Part shown: in pieces, positions 1-5,862 of the stretch
How positions within the stretch are numbered: the stretch's first letter is position 1
How the letters are laid out: every line of letters begins with the position of its first letter
Assembly (NCBI GenBank): GCA_937996725.1
Contig: CALKUR010000114.1
Span: forward strand, 1 to 11,173
Source: an uncultured Dechloromonas sp.
GTDB lineage: Bacteria > Pseudomonadota > Gammaproteobacteria > Burkholderiales > Rhodocyclaceae
Reading direction: 5' to 3'
Length of the DNA stretch: 11,173 nt
Notes under the pieces: generated by a model
The model's database searches: none
Seen by the model: the letters and a program-made list of their open reading frames with translations, nothing else
What the model was told of the DNA's origin: nothing
Position numbers and translations under genes: made by a program

Positions 1-116
1 TGGCGCTCGATGTAGGCCGTCATGGCCCGATTGATGTGCGGAAAGATGTGGGGCGTCGCATGGTGCAGGGTGTCGTCGAGATCGAACACCCAGACCGGTG
101 CACCCCCTGTTCGCAT
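1..116 (-). CDS. HAD-family hydrolase, probable pyrimidine 5'-nucleotidase (partial, 3' end outside window)
   Basis: Only the first 38 codons are visible; the gene runs off the left edge. The ATG at 116-114 is followed by a short lead and then VWVFDLDDTL, the HAD motif I (DxDxT): the first Asp is the nucleophile and the second the acid/base. The following HHATPHIFPHINRAM resembles the Ssm1/pyrimidine 5'-nucleotidase branch of HAD phosphatases, which dephosphorylate nucleoside monophosphates in the cytoplasm. The start codon shares one base with the argB stop (TGATG on the minus strand), so translation is probably coupled to argB. A HAD nucleotidase directly after argB, often followed by the division regulator slmA, is a familiar betaproteobacterial order. 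The family is sure; the exact substrate is inferred from context, since most of the protein is missing. Confidence 0.85.
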   Translation of the reverse strand, partial: MRTGGAPVWVFDLDDTLHHATPHIFPHINRAMTAYIER

Positions 117-1009
117 CAGCTCGACTTGATCATCGTCCCAACGCCGTGTTGGGTCAGAATTTCGAGCAGCAGCGCGTGCGGCACACGGCCATCAATGATG
201 TGCACACCCTTCACGCCATTACGGGCGGCATCGAGCGCCGACGAAATCTTCGGCAACATGCCGCCAGAAAGCGTGCCATCGGCCACCATGTTGTCGATAT
301 CGCGCGGCGTGAGACCGGTGACCAGATTGCCATCTTTGTCGAGGACGCCCGGTGTGTTGGTCAGCAGCACCAGTTTTTCAGCACCCAGCACTTCCGCCAT
401 TTTGCCGGCAACGACATCGGCATTGATGTTGTAGGTTTCACCCTCCGGGCCAAAACCAATCGGGGCGATCACCGGAATGAAGGCACCGGAAACCAGGTGA
501 TGCACGATCGATGGGTCGATCTGCTGGATGTCGCCAACCAGGCCGATATCGAGAAGTTCGCTTGGATTACCCTGTTTAGGCAGCATCAGCTTTTTGGCGC
601 GAATTAGACCAGCGTCTTTGCCAGTGAGACCCACGGCATGACCACCGTTTTGATTGATCAGGCCGACAATATCCTTGTTCACTTCGCCGCCCAACACCAT
701 TTCGACGATGCGCATGGTTTCGGCATCCGTGACCCGCATGCCTTGGATGAATTCCCCTTTTTTGCCGACCTGCGTCAGCATATTTTCGATCTGCGGGCCG
801 CCGCCATGCACAACGACAGGGTTGAGACCCACCAGCTTGAGCAGCACCACATCATTGGCGAACGATTGTTTTAGGCGTTCCTCGGTCATGGCGTTACCGC
901 CGTATTTGACAACGATGGTCTTGCCATGGAAACGCTTCAGGAAGGGCAGTGCTTCGGAAAGCACCCGGGCTTCGAGGGCGGAGTTTTCAGAAAGTTGAGC
1001 GATGGGCAT
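116..1009 (-). CDS. argB: Acetylglutamate kinase (arginine-sensitive type)
   Basis: ArgB phosphorylates N-acetyl-L-glutamate with ATP to N-acetylglutamyl 5-phosphate, the second step of arginine synthesis, in the cytoplasm. The 297-residue product shows the amino acid kinase fold markers: KYGGNAM at 35-41 (phosphate-binding Lys and Gly loop), HGGGPQI at 68-74, the substrate-binding stretch YNINADVVAG near 193-202, and GGMLPKI with Lys254. About 30 residues precede the first beta strand (ARVLSEALPFLKRFHGK). That N-terminal helix, the length near 300, and the C-terminal pattern LLLEILTQHGVGTMI match the hexameric, arginine-inhibited NAGKs such as those of Pseudomonas and Thermotoga. They do not match the shorter, insensitive E. 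coli enzyme of about 258 residues. A weak GGA ribosome site lies just upstream of the ATG. A likely promoter is at 1050-1077. The gene is followed directly by a HAD nucleotidase. Confidence 0.97.
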   Translation of the reverse strand: MPIAQLSENSALEARVLSEALPFLKRFHGKTIVVKYGGNAMTEERLKQSFANDVVLLKLVGLNPVVVHGGGPQIENMLTQVGKKGEFIQGMRVTDAETMRIVEMVLGGEVNKDIVGLINQNGGHAVGLTGKDAGLIRAKKLMLPKQGNPSELLDIGLVGDIQQIDPSIVHHLVSGAFIPVIAPIGFGPEGETYNINADVVAGKMAEVLGAEKLVLLTNTPGVLDKDGNLVTGLTPRDIDNMVADGTLSGGMLPKISSALDAARNGVKGVHIIDGRVPHALLLEILTQHGVGTMIKSS

Positions 1010-1049
1010 AAGGATTCCGTCGGTCTTAAAAGCGGTGGATATGGCGGCG

Positions 1050-1077
1050 ATTGTAGCGAGCCGGCGAGGGATCGCAA
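1050..1077 (-). promoter_or_regulatory. Putative sigma-70 promoter for argB
   Basis: On the minus strand a -35-like TTGCGA (1077-1072) and a -10-like TACAAT (1055-1050) are separated by 16 bases. They match the consensus at 4 of 6 and 5 of 6 positions. Transcription would begin near 1043, giving a leader of about 34 bases before the argB ATG. It lies in the 78-base gap between nudB and argB. I see no clear hairpin plus T-run after nudB, so some read-through from the upstream train is also possible. No ARG-box-like operator was recognised. Confidence 0.5.
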
Positions 1078-1087
1078 AGTTGTATGA

Positions 1088-1543
1088 CTAGGACGTTACG
1101 GTCGGCAGACCTTTGAGTGCCAGAATGGCCTCGCGATTGCTGGCAGAAAAGCAGGCAGCCGCCGCTTCGTCACAGGGAGCCCAACGCCAGGAGCGGTGCT
1201 CGGCGGGCGCAGTCGTGATATCGCAGGTGGCCGGTAGGCAAAGCGAGAAGACACGTTCGTGGTTGTGGGTGACTTCCGGTGCATAGCGGTGCCGCCATTC
1301 CGACATGATGGTGTAGACGTTTTCGCCGGGCCAGACGTGTAGCTGTTCCGCGCGGATATCCAGGCCAGTTTCTTCGTGGACTTCCCGTACGGCCGTTTCC
1401 AGAAAACTCTCATCCCCCTCACGGCTGCCGGTGACCGATTGCCAGTAGCCGGGGTGTTTGGCACGTTCCAGCAGTAGGATTTGCAGATCGGGTGTGTGAA
1501 TAACCACGAGCGCAGATTCCGGACGCTTGTAGTCACGCGTCAT
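1088..1543 (-). CDS. nudB: Dihydroneopterin triphosphate diphosphatase, Nudix hydrolase
   Basis: The 151-residue protein carries a complete Nudix box (GX5EX7REUXEEXGU) from Gly39 to Leu61: G39, E45, R53, E54, E57, E58 and G60 are all present. These acidic residues bind the Mg ions that attack the diphosphate. The start (KRPESALVVIHT, then LLLERAKHPGYWQSVTGS) is typical of NudB. NudB removes pyrophosphate from 7,8-dihydroneopterin triphosphate, an early step of folate synthesis. A gene of this kind close to aspS is common in proteobacteria, which supports the assignment over other Nudix families. The ATG lies 3 bases after the stop of the barstar-like gene, with no obvious Shine-Dalgarno sequence, so it is probably translated by coupling. 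The substrate is inferred from family resemblance and context. Confidence 0.9.
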   Translation of the reverse strand: MTRDYKRPESALVVIHTPDLQILLLERAKHPGYWQSVTGSREGDESFLETAVREVHEETGLDIRAEQLHVWPGENVYTIMSEWRHRYAPEVTHNHERVFSLCLPATCDITTAPAEHRSWRWAPCDEAAAACFSASNREAILALKGLPTVTS

Positions 1544-1546
1544 GGC

Positions 1547-1990
1547 TTAGCCGATCATGGGCAACAAGGCGATGCCATCGCCGCGCAGCCCCATAAATGC
1601 CCAGAAGGGAGTCTCCTGCTCCTGCCAGTAATTGCTGGCCGCCTCAAAGGCATCGAGCAGTTTCTGGACACCCGTTGGATCGGAGGCAATCAGGTTGTCG
1701 GCATCTTCCACGAGAATGACGTAGCCATTCGCGGGTAACCAGGAAAAGTCGCAGAGCATTTCAGCGAGATCATCGAGGTGCGCTGCTTCGTGTGCCGGGC
1801 AAGCGGTGGCTTTGGTCAGCAGTGCCATGGCATCGGCCATGCGCGGTGTTTCGGCCAATGCGACAACAATCAGTTGCAGATCGGCCTGCGCGCAGGCTTC
1901 TGCCAATGCGCCCATGCCGCCCGGCGTTAGGTGATATACGCCCGCCCGCTCATAGTCGGCGAGCAAGCGGGCGAAGGCGGCCGGATTCAC
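1547..1990 (-). CDS. Barstar-family (barnase inhibitor-like) protein
   Basis: This 147-residue protein resembles the barstar family. The region AHEAAHLDDLAEMLCDFSW (about 66-84) followed by LPANGYVILVEDADNL aligns with the barstar segment YYGENLDALWDCL plus its next strand. A hand alignment puts Asp73 at barstar Asp35, Glu77 at Asp39, His67 at Tyr29 and Ala76 at Trp38. The C-terminal helix and PFWAFM strand also fit. Barstar binds and blocks the RNase barnase in the cytoplasm; whether this member binds any nuclease is unknown. The N-terminal 60 residues (APR-like alpha/beta sequence with IVVALAE) make it longer than barstar (about 90). The start is GTG with no Shine-Dalgarno sequence. The upstream in-frame TAA is the aspS stop at 2023-2021, and the next ATG is deep inside, so GTG at 1990 is the best start. 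No RNase gene is adjacent. Confidence 0.75.
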   Translation of the reverse strand: MNPAAFARLLADYERAGVYHLTPGGMGALAEACAQADLQLIVVALAETPRMADAMALLTKATACPAHEAAHLDDLAEMLCDFSWLPANGYVILVEDADNLIASDPTGVQKLLDAFEAASNYWQEQETPFWAFMGLRGDGIALLPMIG

Positions 1991-2020
1991 GTGAGGTGGG
2001 TGGCCGTAGGACGCGGAGGC

Positions 2021-3829
2021 TTAGGCCGGCGCCTTGGCGTCGATGGCTGCCGGTTGCGCAGCAGGCTGACGCAGACGGATGTGCAGTTCGCGCAACTGCT
2101 TTTCGTCCACCGGCGACGGCGCGTCGGTGAGCAGACACTGGGCGCGCTGGGTTTTCGGGAAAGCGATCACATCGCGGATCGATTCGGCACCGGTCATCAT
2201 GGTGACGATGCGGTCCAGACCGAACGCCAAGCCGCCATGCGGCGGTGCGCCGTACTTCAGCGCGTCGAGTAGGAAGCCAAACTTGAGCTTTTGTTCTTCT
2301 TCGCCGATGCCAAGTGCTTCAAAGACGGTTTGCTGCACATCGGCACGGTGGATACGTACCGAACCGCCGCCAATTTCCCAACCGTTCAGCGCGATGTCGT
2401 AGGCTTTGGCCAGACACTTGCCCGGGTCGCTAGCGAGAAGAGCAATATGGTCGTCCTTCGGGCTGGTAAACGGATGGTGGCAGGCGGTCCAGCGCTTGTC
2501 ATCTTCGTCGTACTCAAACATCGGGAAGTCGACGATCCAGATCGGTGCCCAGACCGTGCCGTTCATGAAGTTCTTTTCGTGGCCGATCTTGACGCGTAGA
2601 GCACCCAGGGCGTCGTTGACCACCTTGGTTTTATCGGCACCGAAGAAGATCAGGTCGCCGCTCTGAGCGCCGGTGCGTTCCAGAATGGTTTTCAGTGCGG
2701 TTTCGTGCAGGTTCTTGACGATCGGCGATTGCAGGCCGGTTTCGTTCGGTTGCGACGCATCGTTCACCTTGATGTAGGCCAGACCCTTGGCACCATAGAT
2801 GCCAACGAACTTGGTGTATTCGTCGATTTCGCCACGGGAGAGCGAGGCACCGCCGGGGATACGCATGGCGGCGACACGGCCACCCGTGGCGGCTGGGCCG
2901 CTGAACACCTTGAAGGCGACATCGGCAACGGCATCGGTGACGTCGGTCAGTTCCAGGGTGACGCGCATGTCGGGTTTGTCCGAACCGAAGCGCGCCATCG
3001 CTTCGGCGTAGGCCATACGCGGGAAAGGATTGGGCAGATCCACGTCGAGCGCGTCTTTGAACACGTAGCGGATCAGGCCTTCCATCAGGCCCATGATTTC
3101 TTCTTCGCTCAGGAACGAGGTCTCGATATCAACCTGGGTGAATTCGGGTTGGCGATCGGCGCGCAGGTCTTCGTCACGGAAACATTTGACGATCTGGTAG
3201 TAACGGTCAAAGCCGGCGACCATCAGCAGCTGCTTAAAGAGCTGCGGCGATTGCGGCAACGCGAAGAATTGACCGTCATGCACGCGCGATGGGACCAGAT
3301 AGTCGCGGGCACCTTCTGGTGTCGACTTGGTGAGCATCGGGGTTTCGATATCGATGAAGCCGTTGTCGTCGAGATAGCGACGGAACGCGCGGGCAACGCG
3401 ATAGCGCAGTTGCAGGTTCTTCTGCATGGCTGGACGGCGCAGATCCATCACGCGATGGGTCAGGCGCACGGTTTCCGACAGGTGCTCGTCGTCCACCTGG
3501 AACGGCGGGGTCACGGACGGGTTGAGTACTTCGATGTCGTGGCATAGCACTTCGATGGCACCGGAGGCTAGTGTGGTGTTCTCCGTGCCGGCCGGACGTG
3601 GGCGTACCTTGCCGGTGATCTTGAGGCAAAACTCACCGCGGACCGATTCGGCAATGTTGAACATTTCAGCACGGTCCGGATCGCAGACGACCTGTGCTAG
3701 GCCGCTACGGTCACGCAGATCGATGAAGATCACGCCGCCATGGTCGCGGCGACGGTGCGCCCAACCGCAAAGGGTGACGATCTGTTCATTGAGCGAGGGG
3801 TTGAGGTCGCTACAGTAATGAGTACGCAT
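2021..3829 (-). CDS. aspS: Aspartyl-tRNA synthetase, probably non-discriminating (Asp/Asn)
   Basis: This 602-residue class II synthetase charges tRNA with aspartate using ATP. In order it shows an N-terminal OB-fold anticodon domain (GWAHRRRDHGG at 22-32, FIDLRDRSG), a motif 1 helix region (RVMDLRRPAMQKN, 126-138), the aspartate loop QSPQLFKQLL (193-202), motif 2 FRDEDLRADRQPEFTQ (217-232), the bacterial GAD insertion (about 290-420), CHHPFTSP (450-457) and motif 3 GLAFGLDRIVTMM (533-545). His30 in RRRDHGG and Gly81 in RPAGTEN match the residues known to relax tRNA choice in bacterial non-discriminating AspRS; E. coli AspRS has RRRDLGS. The tail after LHIRL is an Ala/Pro-rich extension of about 15 residues. 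The ATG has only a weak purine-rich leader. It lies 30 bases after DUF502 and 30 before the barstar-like gene. Confidence 0.98.
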   Translation of the reverse strand: MRTHYCSDLNPSLNEQIVTLCGWAHRRRDHGGVIFIDLRDRSGLAQVVCDPDRAEMFNIAESVRGEFCLKITGKVRPRPAGTENTTLASGAIEVLCHDIEVLNPSVTPPFQVDDEHLSETVRLTHRVMDLRRPAMQKNLQLRYRVARAFRRYLDDNGFIDIETPMLTKSTPEGARDYLVPSRVHDGQFFALPQSPQLFKQLLMVAGFDRYYQIVKCFRDEDLRADRQPEFTQVDIETSFLSEEEIMGLMEGLIRYVFKDALDVDLPNPFPRMAYAEAMARFGSDKPDMRVTLELTDVTDAVADVAFKVFSGPAATGGRVAAMRIPGGASLSRGEIDEYTKFVGIYGAKGLAYIKVNDASQPNETGLQSPIVKNLHETALKTILERTGAQSGDLIFFGADKTKVVNDALGALRVKIGHEKNFMNGTVWAPIWIVDFPMFEYDEDDKRWTACHHPFTSPKDDHIALLASDPGKCLAKAYDIALNGWEIGGGSVRIHRADVQQTVFEALGIGEEEQKLKFGFLLDALKYGAPPHGGLAFGLDRIVTMMTGAESIRDVIAFPKTQRAQCLLTDAPSPVDEKQLRELHIRLRQPAAQPAAIDAKAPA

Positions 3830-3859
3830 GGGAGTGCTTGCTTTTCTTCAGTGTTGAAA

Positions 3860-4522
3860 TCAGTCGCCGACGTAGGTGTCGGCACGCTTGTGGGTGGTTT
3901 CGGCGGAAAGGGCTTCGGGCGTTTTAACGGGCAGGGTGCTTGGCGCGACCACGCCCATCGAGATCAGGTACTTGAGGGCATCTTCAACCGACATATCCAG
4001 TTCAATCACATCTGCTTTGGGAACCATTAGGAAAAATCCCGAGGTGGGGTTGGGTGTGGTCGGCACATAGAGGCTAACCATCTCATTGCCTAGGTGATCG
4101 GCAATTTCGCCGCCTGGCGTGCCGGTCAGGAATCCGATGGTCCAGCTGCCTTGGCGCGGATATTGCATCAGCACGGCCTGACGGAAGGCCTGGCCTGAAG
4201 GCGAGAAGACGGTATCCGAAATCTGTTTGACGCTCTGGTAAATAGAGCGCACCACCGGAATACGATGCAGCAAGGCTTCCCACCACCGTACCAGCCGCTG
4301 TCCGATAAAGTTGGCGGTGAGCAGACCGGTAATGAACACGACTAGTAGCGTGAGCAGTGCACCTAGGCCGGGGATATTGAATCCCAACAGGTTGCGCGGC
4401 TGCCATTCGGCTGGCAGCAACATGATTGACTGATCCATCATGCCCAAAATGAACGACAACACCCAGATCGTGATGCCGAGCGGGGCCCAGATGAGCAGTC
4501 CGGTGATGAAATAGCGTTTCAC
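3860..4522 (-). CDS. DUF502 family inner membrane protein
   Basis: The 220-residue product (from GTG at 4522) begins VKRYFITGLLIWAPLGITIWVL, the typical opening of DUF502 membrane proteins, which often sit upstream of aspS in betaproteobacteria. Two hydrophobic segments are clear: the first about 20 residues after the start, and one in LGALLTLLVVFITGLLTANFIG. The rest (RIPVVRSIYQSVKQISDTVF, GEMVSLYVPTTPNPTSG-like region) is soluble and conserved in the family. No biochemical role is established for bacterial members. The open frame extends upstream to a TTG at 4621 and contains another TTG at 4570. The extra residues look unrelated to the family, and a consensus -10 box lies inside that stretch, so the GTG is preferred although it has no Shine-Dalgarno sequence. 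The stop is 30 bases before aspS. The family call is strong; the start is uncertain. Confidence 0.85.
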   Translation of the reverse strand: MKRYFITGLLIWAPLGITIWVLSFILGMMDQSIMLLPAEWQPRNLLGFNIPGLGALLTLLVVFITGLLTANFIGQRLVRWWEALLHRIPVVRSIYQSVKQISDTVFSPSGQAFRQAVLMQYPRQGSWTIGFLTGTPGGEIADHLGNEMVSLYVPTTPNPTSGFFLMVPKADVIELDMSVEDALKYLISMGVVAPSTLPVKTPEALSAETTHKRADTYVGD

Positions 4523-4577
4523 AGTAAGAGGGCGGGTCAGAGGCGTGTTGGTGCCGGTTGAATTCGTCAAACCCTTG

Positions 4578-4583
4578 ATTATA
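4578..4583 (-). promoter_or_regulatory. Consensus -10 box (TATAAT) upstream of DUF502-aspS
   Basis: A perfect TATAAT reads on the minus strand from 4583 to 4578, inside the 123-base stretch between the pilC stop and the preferred DUF502 start. A hexamer at 17-base spacing (CCCCAG) does not resemble TTGACA, and there is no TGn extension, so only half a promoter is visible. It would place transcription near 4571 and give a leader of about 48 bases before the GTG. It would give the DUF502-aspS-barstar-nudB genes their own transcript, apart from the pilus genes. Confidence 0.35.
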
Positions 4584-4645
4584 GCGGACTCCCGCCGAAT
4601 CTGGGGCGGCTTGGCCTGCAATGACCGCGTGGGTTGCGGCTTTGC

Positions 4646-5857
4646 CTAGAGGACTGCGCCAAGCTGGAAGATCGGCAGGTACATCGCGATCACGAGGCCG
4701 CCGATGATGCCCCCGAGAACGACCATCAGCAGTGGTTCCATCAGGGTGCCCAGTTGCGAAACGGCATCATTGACTTCGCGGTCGTAAATATCGGCCACTT
4801 TGTTGAGCATTTCGTCCAACGTGCCGGATTCTTCGCCGATGCCCACCATTTGGATCAGGAGCGGGGAGAATGCGGTCTGCCGGGCGAGCGCGCGCGAAAG
4901 GCTGTCGCCCTGACTCACCTTTTGTCGCAGCGTTTGACTCGCCTGCTGAAAAAGCCGATTGCCGGTGGCGTTACCGGCTGGGATCAGCGTGTCGAGCAAA
5001 GGAATGCCTGCACCGTAAAGGCTGGCCAGGGTTCTACTCCAGCGCGCCAGTGCGGCACGGCGAAACAATGAGCCGAATACCGGCAACCTCAATAACCAAC
5101 GGTCGGTCGCCTCTTGCCAGCGGGCATTGTTACGCCATTGGTGCATGAGAGCGGCGGTGATGGCCGTTAAGGCCAATGCGAAAATCAGGCCGTAATCGCG
5201 CAGGGCCGCTGAGCCATCAATGATCATCCGTGTCGGTAGCGGCAATGCCGCGCCGAAGCTGCTGAAACTGCTTTCAAAGGCCGGGACCACATAAACGAGC
5301 ATCAACACCGTGACAATGAGTGCCACCGACAGAATCGCGACGGGATAAGTGAGCGCGCTGCGGAGTTTGCTGCGGATCGCCAGCATCTTTTCCTGATAAT
5401 CGGCAATGCGTGCCAACATTACGTCCAGCAGCCCGGACTGCTCGCCTGCGGCGACGAGTGTGCAGGTGAGCTCATCGAAATTAGCGGGGTGACGGGCCAG
5501 CGCCGTGGCCAGCGATGCGCCGGTCTGCAGATCTGAGCGTATTTGTAGTAATAGACGCGTCGCCTCTGGCTGCTCTTGGCTGCGGGCGATGATGTCAAAG
5601 GCCGACAGAATCGGTACCCCGGAGCGAATGAGCGTGGCGAGTTGGCGGAGCAAAAACGCCATCGTTTTAGCAGGCAAGTGTGTTGCACGGCGTCGGCTCC
5701 GATCCACGCGAGTCGGCGTGACGCCCTGTTGGCGTAGCGCCATACGAGCACGTACTTCACTGGGTGCGAGCAACTCGCCGGACAAATTGGCACCGTCAGC
5801 CCCGATGCCCGACCATTTGAATCGCAACGATTTCACAGCAGCGCTCTTATCCGTCAT
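4646..5857 (-). CDS. pilC: Type IV pilus inner membrane platform protein PilC (GspF family)
   Basis: PilC is the polytopic inner membrane platform of the type IV pilus, which couples the cytoplasmic ATPases to pilin insertion and extraction. The 403-residue protein has the PilC-type N-terminus (FKWSGIGADG, then GELLAPSEVRARMALRQQGVTPTRV). It then has two copies of the T2SSF domain, about 67-189 and 270-392, each with the repeated signature GExSGxLDxML (GEQSGLLDVML at 138-148, GEESGTLDEML at 341-351). Membrane segments are visible at about 172-194, 222-238 and 372-396. Length matches the family. It starts 5 bases after the pilB stop, so the two are surely co-expressed. The prepilin peptidase gene pilD, which commonly follows pilC, is absent here; the next gene is DUF502. 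A type II secretion GspF is the alternative, but the PilC-like N-terminus and the PilB neighbour favour pili. Confidence 0.94.
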   Translation of the reverse strand: MTDKSAAVKSLRFKWSGIGADGANLSGELLAPSEVRARMALRQQGVTPTRVDRSRRRATHLPAKTMAFLLRQLATLIRSGVPILSAFDIIARSQEQPEATRLLLQIRSDLQTGASLATALARHPANFDELTCTLVAAGEQSGLLDVMLARIADYQEKMLAIRSKLRSALTYPVAILSVALIVTVLMLVYVVPAFESSFSSFGAALPLPTRMIIDGSAALRDYGLIFALALTAITAALMHQWRNNARWQEATDRWLLRLPVFGSLFRRAALARWSRTLASLYGAGIPLLDTLIPAGNATGNRLFQQASQTLRQKVSQGDSLSRALARQTAFSPLLIQMVGIGEESGTLDEMLNKVADIYDREVNDAVSQLGTLMEPLLMVVLGGIIGGLVIAMYLPIFQLGAVL

Positions 5858-5862
5858 CGTTA

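Noticed and set aside
98..607. Plus-strand open frames opposite argB
   Set aside because: Shadows of argB in antisense frames without domains or start signals.
1547..1990. A toxin-antitoxin pair around the barstar-like gene
   Set aside because: The neighbours are aspS and nudB, both clear housekeeping enzymes; no small toxin frame fits in the 30-base and 3-base gaps.
2705..3547. Plus-strand open frame of 280 codons opposite aspS
   Set aside because: It lies wholly inside the strongly supported aspS gene, its product has no recognisable domain and looks like reverse-complement composition, and no ribosome site or promoter supports it.
4584..4640. Hairpins after pilC (CCGCC/GGCGG and CCGC/GCGG)
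   Set aside because: Short stems with loops of 7-8 bases and no T-run, so not called as a terminator.
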